DNA from: Berberis thunbergii
Lineage: Eukaryota; Streptophyta; Magnoliopsida; Ranunculales; Berberidaceae
Length of the DNA: 64,000 nucleotides
Assembly (NCBI GenBank): GCA_003290165.1
Contig: QNQO01000502.1
Coordinates: 558,001 to 622,000, forward strand
Reading direction: 5' to 3'
Shown here: positions 12,036 to 22,220 of the stretch, one piece after another
How the letters are laid out: every line of letters starts with the position of its first letter
How positions within the stretch are numbered: the stretch's first letter is position 1
Translations under genes and position numbers: made by a program
The notes under the pieces: model-generated
Told to the model about the DNA's origin: nothing
Seen by the model: the letters and a program-made list of their open reading frames with translations, nothing else
The model's database searches: none

Positions 12036-13243
12036 CAAGAACTCATTGACTGTCTTGGAACTATTACACAGAGTGGAATTGCTAAATTCTTGAAGGCGGT
12101 GAAAGTATGAATTAACCTACATCTCTCTTTCTCCTGTCACAGTGGATTCAACGTTGTGTAACTAACAATTTAGAAGCATTCACAGGATAGTAAAGATTCT
12201 AGCGGCGACAACAATTTAATAGGTCAATTCGGTGTGGGGTTTTATTCTGCATTCCTGGTTTTCGATCAGGTATTTGTTAAATTTGACTTCTTGGTTTATC
12301 CTTTCGTTGGTTGACTGTGATGCTTATCATTGGTAATTTGAAACTAATTGTTAGGTTGTTGTTTCAACCAAAAGCCCCAAATGGGATAAGCAATATGTTT
12401 GGGAAGGACGAGCAGATGCCAGCTCCTATACTATTAGAGAGGAGACAGACCCTGAAAAGCTTCATCCTAGAGGGACCAGACTTACATTACATCTTAAAGG
12501 TCAGCTAGCAGTGTTTCTTGTGTTGTGGCTGGTTGCCTTGTCCCCTGACATCCAACTATCTTGTTAATGCTAATACTTTATTTATGTTTAATTCAGCGAG
12601 ATGACAAAGGATTTGCCCATCCCGAAAGGATACAAAAGCTTTTGAAGAACTATTCACTGTTTGTTTCTTTCCCTATATATACCTGCCAAGAGAAGGGATA
12701 CACAACGGAGGTATATACTCTTGGTGTTCTTTTTTCCCCCTTAAATTAGTTGCAGGAAAAGCAATTTGATATTTTCATCTAATGGAATGTATTATAGGTT
12801 GAGGTTGATGAAGATCCAGCAGAAGTTAAAAATGATGGAGAAGAGGGAAAGTCGGAGGTAGCTTTCGTGTTTCCAATTATTTTCCACTATCCTTTGATTA
12901 GTGTTAGCATGCAACAGTTTGGATTAACTCTTGGCGGGTTATTTTTTGCTTGAAGCAGAAGAAAAAGAAAACTAAGATAGTTGTTGAGAAGTACTGGGAC
13001 TGGGAGCTTGCTAATGAGACCAAACCCATTTGGGTGAGCATTTATATTGATTTCCATTTGTATATTGTTAATATACCAGTGTAAAACATTTTTATCATTT
13101 GTGCTTCAGGGGACTCATTATGTGTGTTTTGTGTTCAGCTTCGCATCCCTAGGGAAATCCCTATAGAGGATTAAAATGAGTTCTACAAAAAGACCTTCAA
13201 TGAATACTTGGATCCATTAGCATATTCACACTTCAATACAGAG
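12036..13243 (+). pseudogene. HSP90 (organellar HSP90-6/TRAP1-like) gene fragment with introns
   Basis: Seven consecutive exon-like blocks match HSP90. 12036-12104 has QELIDCLGTITQSG. 12186-12269 has GDNNLIGQFGVGFYSAFLV, part of the GHKL ATP-binding site. 12355-12499 has STKSPKWDKQYVWEG and SYTIREETDPEKL. 12598-12710 has DDKGFAHPERIQKL. 12798-12857 is the charged linker. 12959-13033 has VVEKYWDWELANETKPIW. 13139-13243 has NEFYKKTFNEYLDPLAYSHF. Most blocks have intact GT..AG borders, so the copy was made from genomic DNA and not mRNA. The N-terminal ATPase exons before 12036 and everything after the start of the middle domain are missing. A TAA at 13172-13174 replaces the tyrosine normally found in that position, and the junction between the third and fourth blocks does not keep frame with the obvious splice sites. 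HSP90 is a dimeric ATP-driven chaperone; this fragment cannot encode one. Confidence 0.9.
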
Positions 13244-13669
13244 GTAACTAGTACTCTTGTGGTGGTGTTGTTGGATAAAATACGCCAGTGAGCTGATAAA
13301 CTTGCGGTAATGGTAACATGCACACCATTGCGGATTAAAAGCTTGGAAAATTGGAGTGCAGGACCAGAACTATGTGAACTGTTGTTGCTGTTTGTTTTCA
13401 GCTACCTTGCTAATGAGGATATTGTGTTGTGAGTTTAGCGTTGTCTTCGTATTGAGAAGTTACAATATGTTAGTTGAGACAAATGTTCATTGAGATATAG
13501 TGTAGTACTTTTGACACAAATGTTGTCATTGAGATAATATTTTTATTGTATTGTATTGAAATTGTGATGGTAGTTCGTATGTTCATGAGATAATTAATTA
13601 ATATCTATTTTTGGATCATTTGAATGTTTTACATAATATTATCGTCTATGGTTAAACAAATCAATGTTA

Positions 13670-14145
13670 TAAAAAGTCATTTGATAGCACTTGATGAGTG
13701 CTACAGAAAAAAAAAAAAAAAAAAAGAGCCTTGACAAACACTACAGAAATTAATACAATAACATTTATTAAATGCTACGTGAGAGAAAACAATAGCGTTT
13801 TTGAAGCACTATTGGTAACTATACAATAGTGTTTCATAAACGCTATAAATACTGTTACTATAGCGTTTCAGAAACACTATAAATGACACTAGCGTTTTTA
13901 AAACGCTATAATAGACTTACTATAGCGTTTCAGAAACGCTATAAATATTGTTACTGTAGCGTTTTAGACTTACTATAGCATTTCAAAAACGCTATAAATA
14001 ATGTTACTATAGCTTTTCAGAAATGTTATAAATAGTCAACTTACAATAGCGTTTTAAAAACGCTATAATAGACCATGTATCTATTATAGCTTCGGCAGAC
14101 ACATCATTTTCTAAAACGCTATTAATGGACATTTTTCTTGTAGTG
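13670..14145. repeat. CACTA subterminal repeat array (AAACGCTA motifs)
   Basis: Direct and inverted copies of TAGCGTTT / AAACGCTA recur roughly every 25-40 bases up to the right terminus. A homopolymer A run near 13706 lies at the start of the block. The left terminus carries only a few such motifs (near 7415-7500). Dense subterminal motifs are a known feature of CACTA elements and act as transposase-binding sites. Confidence 0.8.
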
Positions 14146-14639
14146 AACAAAATCACAATTTTTGCCTAATTCATTGTCTTGGAATGGCTAAATTTCATTG
14201 TTTTGGATAAATTTATAGTTTTAATTCATTTAAGGGTGTATTCGATTTTGTTATCTATGAAAAGCATGAAAATAGTGAAGACATTACAAATACAGGAGAT
14301 ATGGGGGAGTGAGCATGGAAATTGTGACCTTCCACCAACAATCTTCTAAATTTTCTTTTTCAAAGGGGCTATAATAATTTTACATGAAAAATTCAAGAAA
14401 ACATAGCTTAACATTATGAATTTTACAAGTTATCCTCCTTTTAGACAATAGATCAATGGACGAAAAGATAGGAAAAAAAAACTTGTTTACCATTATTATT
14501 TTTTGAAAGTAATATGAGTATTTGATTATGTACTGTGGATGTTCACAACATATCAAATCATCCAAATATCATTGAAAACGAATAATAATATTGGAACAAT
14601 CAATGATATTTTCACGTAAATGTAAGTATTAATCCTAGT

Positions 14640-14765
14640 ATGAACAAAGGAGGGTAATATATATATATATATATATATTGAAAGGAAGTGTGTCACTGGT
14701 GGGTATAGAACCCAAGACATGAAGGATAAACCACCACAACCTTAACCACCCAATCAAGCTACCAG
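14640..14765 (-). repeat. possible tRNA-derived SINE remnant
   Basis: Read on the minus strand, TAGCTTGATTGGGTGG followed about 40 bases later by GGGTTCTATACCC resembles a pol III A box and B box. The segment ends in an (AT)n tract at 14657-14679. Boundaries and target duplications were not established. Confidence 0.35.
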
Positions 14766-15558
14766 TGGCTTCAACAAATATATTGACAATGTATATAATG
14801 TTATAATAAAGTGTAAATGAATATACAAAATGACACATGAGTACGAGTGTACAATTGGTTGTAGGGATACATGAATGAACATGCAAGTGGCACATCAATA
14901 ACTCATCAATGATGGAGCACTTATCTAATAGATGATCATCAAATGCTCAAAAAAAAATTATGTCGTGGTTAGGTTCAAACCTTAGACCGACAAGCCTTAC
15001 TAACTTGTTTGGAGTTCACTAATAATGCATAACATATGTTGACCTACAAAATATTTACGCGTTAAAGGTAAGAAGCACGTGAGAGGTTGTCACCTAATTC
15101 CGATTTCTACAAAAATGTGGAAATTTCACGAAATATTTTTTCTTCTTCCAGTTATCGAAATTTATTTTGAAATTCAAAGTATTTATTTCTTTTATCAAGC
15201 CAATCTCAATTTCCTTGCATTTTAACTTGTCATAACTGTAGCTTAGTAGTAAAATTTTGTTATATTATTGATTCTTATACAATATCTAGTTTGTATGATA
15301 TTATGAGTCTTGTGGGACTCTTTATGTAGTATACAACGAAATATTTCTTAAAATTTATTTACCGAAACTACCTCGAAAAAAAAATCATAATTCTTGCCTA
15401 CTCCATCGTCTTGGAATGGCTAAATTTCATTGTTTTGGATAAATTTATAGTTTAGTTCATTTAAGGGTGTGTTTGATTTTTTGTTATCTATGAAAAACAT
15501 GAAAATAGTGAAGACATTACAAATACATGAGAGATAGTGGAGTGAGCATGGAATTTGT

Positions 15559-18362
15559 TAGATATTCAGATGATCTCAGAGGGATCTGATAGTTTGGTGT
15601 GGAAGGATAAAGGTGTGGGTTTCTCGGTGAAATTTTTTTCATATATGTTGGCTGCATCTCATTATGAGACCCACTCCAACCCCTTCATTTCCTCTCACTA
15701 GAATCTAGTTTGGATGAAAAATCTTCTTCCTCGTGTTAATTTCTTTTGTTGGTTAGTATTTCATGAGGAGATCCTGACTAAAGACAGGTTGAAGAAGAGA
15801 GAAATCCTTACAATAACTCTTTGTGTGTTTTGTAACGAGAATGACAAGACTCTAGATCACTTGATGTTTCATTGCAGATTCTCAAAATCCAATTGAAACA
15901 GTTTCTTGTCAGAATTTGGTATGAGTTTTATGTTTCAATGTTCCATTTTGGACTGGTAAGTTGGTGGTTCCAAGCTAATCCCTTCCATCGTGCGGAATGT
16001 TTATGGTGTAGGGTTCCTCATTCGCTCATGTGGTGTGTGGAAAAAGAGAAATAAGAGGGTTTTTGAATGGCTTAACAGATTGGAACACTCTATCTAGGGG
16101 TGGGCACGGTCCGGATCGGTTCCAAATTTGGAGGAACCTAACTCGAACCGTTTAAAAATAACGGATCCGGTCCGGTCCGGATCCCCTCATTTTGAACATT
16201 GGAATCGAACCTAACTCGAACCGTTTGGAACGGTCCGGTTCCTACTAAAAATGCATCAATTTCTAATTAGAAGTTGCTAGAATGATTACTGTTTTTGGAC
16301 TAACTCCAAACAAGAACATCAAAACAACCAAACTACCTACAATAGTTAAAAAGCTACAAATAGATACAAACAAGAGTAACCAAACACAGATACAAACAGA
16401 TACAAACAATAGTTCAAAAAGCTACACACAGATACATCAAAGCAACCAAACACAGAATGATTACTGTGTTGGTTTCTTCATCCTCCAAATCTACTGGTTC
16501 TTCTCTCCTTACTGGAACAGGACTCGATGTCACACTAGATGACACAGCAGATAGGTTTGATGGTGCTTCAGCCGATGAAATGTTAGCAGTAACTGGTGCT
16601 TCAGAAATGGCAGCGTCTGGCTGTATTTTCAATTTCAGGAAAATAAAGTGTGGCAGGTCAGAAAAATTATGCCTCAAAAGTTTCAAGTTCATGAGGAATC
16701 CCTCATTCACACATCTAATTGAATCATCATTCCTACCACACTTTTGTATTTCTACAAATCCAACAAAATGAACAACTCTAGTAATCAAATTCAATCAACT
16801 CAAAACAATAATCAAGTAAACCTAAACAAAAACATTATGTTAACAGAGAAAGAGTGGCTGGTCAGACAAAATTATGCCTCAAAAAGTTTTAAGTTCATGA
16901 GGAATCCCTCATTCACACATCTAATTGAATCATCACCCCTGCCACTATATTTTCAATATAACTAATGAATAAAAAAAAATCCCAATAAAACTGGAAAAAA
17001 AAAAAATTTAACTAGTTATGTATCTTCCACTTTCAACCATGAGACATTTGATAGTTTCTTTGGGCATTTGATACAAATGTAATAAAACTCACCAGAGCAA
17101 CCAATAGTTGAAACTATTTGCTGATCTGTTATGTGGGTTTCAAGACAATGAAGTCAAATACACAATAAAAAGGTATGCAACATGGATAAAAAGAGGAAAA
17201 TGGAAGAATGGGTCTGAATGAGAAACCTCAAAGAGACCACAAAGATTGATTGATGTTGCGGAACAATGACTCAAAACGCTTTCATTTTATTTGAAAGGCG
17301 ATCTTAAGGGCTCTGCTGCTTTGACACAACAAATTAACAAGAAGATGATAATGATATGGAAGAAACTCTGATAAGAGAGAAATCAAACAGATTTATGTAG
17401 ACGCAGTTTGCAGAAGAGGCATAATTTTTAGATTGTCCATTTAGATTGTTTAGTGACCTTGTTGTAATAATACCTGAAAAGTCCATGCCAAACTTAAAAT
17501 CAATTACAGATCACTTAATATTTAACAAATAAAATGCAAGCCACAACAATCAAAGCAATGATGAAAAACTTGAAAGAAGTAGTTAATAATCACCCACCTT
17601 CTTCCCTCTGGAGTTGTAAATTCTTCCATACGGTGGATGCATCAGCCCTCTGTTATAAAGGGGAAAAGTCAGTAAGAAAACTGAGAGATGGTACTGCAGA
17701 AGATAAATGCAGAGAGTTCTTCGACGGATCTACTGCGGCTGATGTTCTTCTCTGCAGCTGATCTTCTTCTCTGCGGCTGATCTACTTGATGAAGACAGAT
17801 CTACTTGATGAACATCATCTTCGACAGAGAGAGGAGAGGAGAGGAGAGGAGAAGACAGGGAGATCTCCTTCTCGAGACAGAGACAGAGAGAGGAGAGGGA
17901 GCTGTTTAGGTTTTGCAGAGACAGAGACAGGGACAAAGAGAGGAGAGACAGAGACAATTGGTTTATGTTTAGGGTTTTATAAATTTATAGTAAATGGGAT
18001 TTGAAACGGTCCGGACGGGTCCAACCCGGACCGTTTCGTTTTTAAAATTAGGAACCGGGACCAGACCGTTTTATAACGGATCCGGACCGTATCTAAAAAC
18101 TTATAATTTAAATCCGGACGGTTTAGAGGAAAACGGTCCGGTTCGAGTTGAATCCGCGGATCGTCGACCCGTTTGCCCACCCCTAACTCTATCTTTATCG
18201 AAATTAGGGAATTTTTGTGGAAGATGAGTTCAGCTTGTAATCTCTTTAGAGACTTGTTTTTTGACACCTTCATGTTGCCTTGGCATTCCTTGATATATGG
18301 ATGATTGTATTTTGTTTCTCTTCTTATCTTCAATAAAAATCTTCGTGTTTGGACAAAAAAAA
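15559..18362 (+). mobile_element. 5'-truncated LINE retrotransposon fragment (interrupted by hAT)
   Basis: About 700 bp of LINE sequence remain in two pieces, 15559-16094 and 18194-18362. Frames around 15610-15890 resemble the zinc-binding domain at the C-terminus of plant LINE reverse transcriptases (zf-RVT). They show VWMKNLLPRVNFFCWL, then CVFCNENDKTLDHLMFHC with its Cys/His spacing. The right piece ends in a poly(A) run. Imperfect target duplications, CATGGAATTTGT (15547-15558) and CATAGAAGTTGT (18363-18374), flank it. Stops and frameshifts show it is inactive; severe 5' truncation is usual for LINE copies. Confidence 0.75.
16095..18185. mobile_element. hAT-type transposon, 2.09 kb, nested in the LINE
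   Basis: The perfect terminal inverted repeat TAGGGGTGGGCA begins at 16095, and its complement TGCCCACCCCTA ends at 18185. An exact 8-bp target duplication ACTCTATC (16087-16094 and 18186-18193) flanks it; 8-bp duplications define the hAT superfamily. Subterminal GGTCCGG/CCGGACC motifs are dense at both ends. On the minus strand near 16480-16620, a Ser/Ala/Val-rich frame with VRREEPVDLEDEE resembles the N-terminal tail of plant hAT transposases; the catalytic part is absent. An ~88-bp direct repeat occurs at about 16657-16745 and 16861-16946. A GA-rich microsatellite lies at 17820-17960. Non-autonomous. Confidence 0.85.
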
Positions 18363-18640
18363 CATAGAAGTTGTAACCTTCCACCAACGATCTTTTCTCA
18401 AAATCATGGGGATTTTTTTTTCTAAGGGGCTAAAATAATTTTCCAAGAAAATTTCAAGAAAACATAGCTTAATATTCTGAATTTTTTAAGTTATCCTCCT
18501 TTTAGACAATAGATCAATGAACAGAAGAAAAAAAACTTGTTTGCCATTATCTTGTGAAAGTAATATGAGTATTTGATTATGTATTGTGGATGTTCACAAC
18601 GTTTCAAATCATCCAAGTATAATTGAAAAAGAACTGATTA

Positions 18641-19054
18641 TTTGAATTTTGAGTCCATTTGATTTAGGGTAATATATTTCACTATTTTAGGGTTCATTTT
18701 GAAATTTACTGAGCCTGACAATAATTTGCTTAAAATTAGAAGAAACAAACGCCTGTAAATCTTGAATGCATCTATTATCTCTTTTGAAAAAGAAATTTTA
18801 TTTACCTACCTTTGCACGATTTTATTATTATTGTCAATATTTTATATTTACATGTCATCTATTACAATGAAGACTACCCACTCTGTGTCTCTGTCAGGGT
18901 ATGCTTTTGGAAACTTATTAGTATATGGATTACTGGCCAATTTGAATGCTAATTTGGCATGAAATGTTCCGATGGGTACAATGATTATTCATGGTTCCAT
19001 ATTGAATCAATTTCATACCGGTTTCAATTAAGAGGAGTATTACAATAAAACTTA
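18641..19054. other. intergenic, no gene seen
   Basis: AT-rich DNA with a short hydrophobic frame (18762-18962) that has no recognisable features. It fills the gap between the duplicated segment and the MITE. Confidence 0.4.
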
Positions 19055-19383
19055 GGGTGTGTTTGGTTGCATGGAATCCTATGCCATGGGAATCCATGAG
19101 GGGACCACTACATTTTAGGCTAAATTAATATATAACTCCACTTCCACCATTTGGTTTTGTGATCAATGGTGGGAATGAAAGTCCCATGAACATGAGAATC
19201 ACATGCCTTGGGGGGCCAAGGAGTGAGATTCTCATGTTTATGGGACTTTCATTCCCACCATTGATCACAAAATCAAATGGTGGTCAAATGGTAAATGTGG
19301 AGTTATATATTAATTTAGCCTAAAATGTAGTGGTCCCCTCATGGATTCCCATGGCATAGGATTCCATGCAACCAAACACACCC
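19055..19383. mobile_element. Tourist-like (PIF/Harbinger) foldback MITE
   Basis: A 329-bp near-palindrome whose arms start GGGTGTGTTTGGTTGCATGG and end with the complement; pairing extends over almost the whole arm to a short central loop near 19210. TTA duplications lie on both sides (19052-19054, 19384-19386). A 3-bp TTA/TAA duplication and the GGGTGTGTTTGG terminus are typical of Tourist-like MITEs. It has no coding capacity. Confidence 0.85.
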
Positions 19384-20224
19384 TTAGTTTAAAGTGATGT
19401 GGTAGAAAGCAACATGCAACTTGAAGGACATGATCGGTTGTGGACTTTTGTATACATCATTTTTCTATAAGGTGCATTTTACTCGACATAATTTGTTATG
19501 TTTTACTATAACATCTTTTAGTTTTAGTTCTATTGTAACAAAGTGGAGGTGGAACTCGAGAAGAAAGGCTAAATACTCCTACATGACCAATAGTGAAGTA
19601 GTATCGTGAGGGAAAAGGTGAAAAAAAACCCCATCTAGATGTGAAATAGAACATGAAACCGTAAGCTTCCATGCAGCGGAAAAAGCCTGGGCTTGCATGT
19701 TGAAGAATGAGCTGGTAACTCATAGGCAGTGGCTTGGTTAAGGGAAACCACCGGAGCTCGCTTGAAATACTCAAACAACATACTATTTAAGTGTGCATAC
19801 AGATAATAAATCATCAGGATGATCAAACGAATCAAATAATTCACTGTTGTAGTCACCCCTTTTCAAAAGTTATTAACTCTATCCGTTCATTCACTGTCTG
19901 TTTGTCGTTCACTTCTTCGCTGTCTTGTCCTCTCCATCATTCTTCTTTTTTTTTTCTCTAACCAATTTCTTATTCTCGGTCTCTCACCCTCTTTTCTTTA
20001 TCTTCCTTTTCTCGTTCTTATATTTGGAAAAGTAAATCATTCGTCTTCCACTACTACTTACCTCCAGTCTATTAATGCATAAGTATAGACTACTTATATA
20101 CTTTCATTCTATCAATGCATAAATATTGAATCTCTACCATCTTTTTTTTTTCTCTTCTTCTTTCGTCCTTACACTTGGAAAAGTAGGTCACTTGTCTTGC
20201 ACTGCTAGGTATCTCCAGTCCAAG
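19384..20224. other. intergenic, no gene seen
   Basis: CT-rich and AT-rich sequence with no supportable gene. A phrase resembling TCCAGTCTATTAATGCATAAGTA recurs at about 20065 and again near 20590 and 20710, which suggests old local duplication. Confidence 0.4.
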
Positions 20225-20590
20225 GATTGTGGTTTCGTTTTTCGAGTTGATTTCAGTCCCCGATTTTAGGAAATATTTCGTTTTGTATAGAAAAAACGTT
20301 AAAAAAAATATGGCTGTGATTTTGAATTTAACAATATAATTTATGCATTTTAAACTTTTAAATACTACATAAAAAGTCTCACAAGACTCGTAGTGTCATA
20401 CAAACTACATATTACATAAGAATCACTCACACAACAAACTTTTGATAACATTATAGCATGTTAAAATATAAGGAGATTAAAATACTTATTTCTTTTCTCA
20501 ATTTTTTTTTGATATATTTTGAATTTTGTTAACTTCAAAATAGAAAATATTTTGTGAAATCTCGACATATTTCGAGAAATCAAATTCCTT
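20225..20590 (-). repeat. third, inverted copy of the ~350-bp interspersed repeat
   Basis: Read on the minus strand this aligns with 7010-7387 and 15085-15390. Shared text includes TATGTAGTTTGTATGACA, GAGACTTTTTATGTAGTAT and CGAAATATTTCCTAAAA. It indicates a dispersed family of unknown class. Confidence 0.6.
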
Positions 20591-20910
20591 GCTCCAGTCT
20601 ACCAATGCATAAGTAAAATGAAATTAAGAAATATGATTACGTAATAACATTAAAAAAAAAAAAATCAAGTGGGATGGCATGAGGCATGTGTTTCGAGAAA
20701 TCTTGCTCGAGTCTACCATTGCATAAGTAAAATGAAATTAAGAAATATTATTATGTAATAAAAAAAATAAAAAAATAAAAAATAAAAAATAAAAAATAAA
20801 AAATAAAAAATAAAAAATAAAAATAAAAATAAAAATAAAAATAAAAAATAAAAAATAAAAAATAAAAAATAAAAAATAAAAAATAAAGTGGGATGGCATG
20901 AGGCATAAGT
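20571..20910. repeat. tandem duplication with expanded (AAAAAT)n microsatellite
   Basis: Two head-to-tail units start TTTCGAGAAATC and end GTGGGATGGCATGAGGCAT. The second has an A-rich tract, 20761-20885, made mostly of AAAAAT repeats with a block of AAAAT. The array ends about 120 bases before the F-box start codon. Open frames reading through the microsatellite on the minus strand are artefacts. Confidence 0.8.
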
Positions 20911-21029
20911 TAGGAGTTGTACACAAAACAAAATTTCTATCTCACCTCTCGAGTTAAAAAACTCACCAACAAAAGCCTCAATCATTTCGCCCTTCTCCCC
21001 CCCTTTTCTCACTCTTCACTCTCAAAACA

Positions 21030-22220
21030 ATGAGCAACAAAAGAGGAAAAATGAAAGTTGAAGAAGAAGAACAGAGCAACAACACAGCCAAGCTTCTCTT
21101 CAACCTCCCAAGAGATGTCTTTCTGGACACCCTTTCAAGGCTGCCCATCAAGTCACTCATGATCTGCAGGTGCGTATGTAAAACCTGGCGTACGTTACTC
21201 ACAGACCCTAGTTTTGCTAATATGCACATCACTCGTTGTTCTTCCTCACAATTCAAGCAAACCCACAATACCCATTTCATTCTGGCTACCCATTCGTTCA
21301 ATCAGACCGAAAGGAGCAATCTTTATTACATTGAAGAATCCTTTGTGGGTAATGAGTTTGTGAAGCTATGGCCTCCATTTTCTCTTACTTCATTAGCTAT
21401 GGTGGATTCCTGCAATGGGTTGATTTGTATGTTTCAGATGTTTAGCTGTAATCCCATTATTTATGTCTGCAACCCCATCACTGAAGAGTACATTGAGCTC
21501 TCACCATGTGATTTGAGCAGTGCTGCTAGTATCAATTGTCAATTAGTCGGGTTCGGATGGAGCTCGAAGACGAATCAATACAAGGTATTGAGATTTTTGA
21601 TAACTTTTGAGGATTCTTGTGATTTAGCTTTAAGAACTGAGGTTGAAGTATATACATTAGGTGAAGAGTCGGGGTTGTGGCGGAAAACTAAAGATGCCCC
21701 CTTTACGCCATTTTTGAATCAGAATGTGCTTTTGAATGGGGCACTTCATTGGATGTCATGGGGTTCTGGGGGTAAGAGTGGTGAAATTTATTCATTTGAT
21801 ATTGGGGATGAGGAGTTTCGGATGATTCCGTTTCCTACTCAGTTTATCCCGCGAGGGGAAAGGCATTTAGTACGGATTGATGTGTTGGACGGGTGTCTTG
21901 CATTGGTTGATCATTCTTTGCATGGACAGATTGAGATATGGGTAATGGCATGGTATGGTGTGAAGGAATCATGGGAGAAACGATTTGTGGTACCAATGCA
22001 GCGCCTGCAGGGGATGAGTCCTGTGAAATCTGTGAAATTGGTATGCACTTTGAAAAGTGGTGAGATTTTAATAGAGGATAGTGGAAACAGGTTGATTCGT
22101 TATGATCCTAGAAAGAGATGTGTTGAGCTTTTTGAGTACCTTAGGCCTCAAAAACCATTCACAGCATTTGTTCATGTGCCAAGTCTTGTTTCACCAAAGA
22201 GATTAGCCAGAGGTGATTAG
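21030..22220 (+). CDS. F-box protein with FBA (F-box-associated) domain
   Basis: An intact 396-codon single-exon gene. The F-box is at residues 22-66 (LFNLPRDVFLDTLSRLPIKS, then CVCKTWRTLLTDPSF); this is the surface that binds SKP1 in SCF ubiquitin ligases. The rest is an F-box-associated interaction domain that would recruit the substrate. It contains CNGLICM, CNPITEEYIEL, GFGWSSKTNQYKVLRF, EVYTLG, NGALHW, FDIGDEEF and EIWVMAWYGVKESW, in the usual order. Length is typical for the plant CPR1/At3g06240-type group, but I cannot assign an orthologue or target. The ATG at 21030 is the first in frame and precedes a short Glu/Lys-rich leader. It is not a close copy of the F-box genes at 33, 42 and 45 kb. 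Confidence 0.92.
   Translation: MSNKRGKMKVEEEEQSNNTAKLLFNLPRDVFLDTLSRLPIKSLMICRCVCKTWRTLLTDPSFANMHITRCSSSQFKQTHNTHFILATHSFNQTERSNLYYIEESFVGNEFVKLWPPFSLTSLAMVDSCNGLICMFQMFSCNPIIYVCNPITEEYIELSPCDLSSAASINCQLVGFGWSSKTNQYKVLRFLITFEDSCDLALRTEVEVYTLGEESGLWRKTKDAPFTPFLNQNVLLNGALHWMSWGSGGKSGEIYSFDIGDEEFRMIPFPTQFIPRGERHLVRIDVLDGCLALVDHSLHGQIEIWVMAWYGVKESWEKRFVVPMQRLQGMSPVKSVKLVCTLKSGEILIEDSGNRLIRYDPRKRCVELFEYLRPQKPFTAFVHVPSLVSPKRLARGD

Larger units (their letters stand above)
7388..14145. mobile_element. non-autonomous CACTA (En/Spm) transposon carrying gene fragments
   Basis: The left end begins CACTACACCACAACTGTTC and the right end, read inward on the minus strand, begins CACTACAAGAAAAATGTCC. Both continue into CATTAATAGC, giving imperfect terminal inverted repeats of about 28 bp. 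A 3-bp target duplication AAC flanks the element at 7385-7387 and 14146-14148, as expected for CACTA elements. The uninterrupted paralogous site is at about 15375-15387. Near the right end many AAACGCTA-type subterminal repeats lie in both orientations, the kind of motif bound by CACTA transposase proteins. I see no transposase coding sequence. The interior instead carries HSP90 exons with introns and a duplicated organelle-targeting exon, so this is a Pack-type element that would need an autonomous relative to move. Confidence 0.85.
7010..14590 (+). repeat. anonymous duplicated segment, copy A (split by CACTA)
   Basis: The flanks of the CACTA element, 7010-7387 and 14146-14590, align continuously with 15085-15558 plus 18363-18640. 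Shared landmarks include TTGTTATATTA, AGTTTGTATGA, CTTGGAATGGCTAAATTTCA, AGGGGCTA and GATGTTCACAAC. Neither copy contains a recognisable gene. The left ~350 bases also occur inverted at 20225-20590, so that part belongs to an interspersed repeat family. Confidence 0.8.
15085..18640 (+). repeat. anonymous duplicated segment, copy B (split by LINE + hAT)
   Basis: 15085-15558 and 18363-18640 correspond to copy A. This copy lacks the CACTA insertion: the join is a plain run of A around 15375-15387 between GAAACTACCTCG and TCATAATTCTTGCC. It has instead taken a LINE insertion at 15558/18363. Confidence 0.8.

Noticed and set aside
14941..15010. Possible second tRNA-like segment (GGTTTGAACCTAACC on the minus strand)
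   Set aside because: Only a B-box-like match; A box and ends are unconvincing.
20713..21012. Minus-strand frames rich in Phe/Tyr/Ile repeats
   Set aside because: They are translations of the (AAAAAT)n microsatellite.
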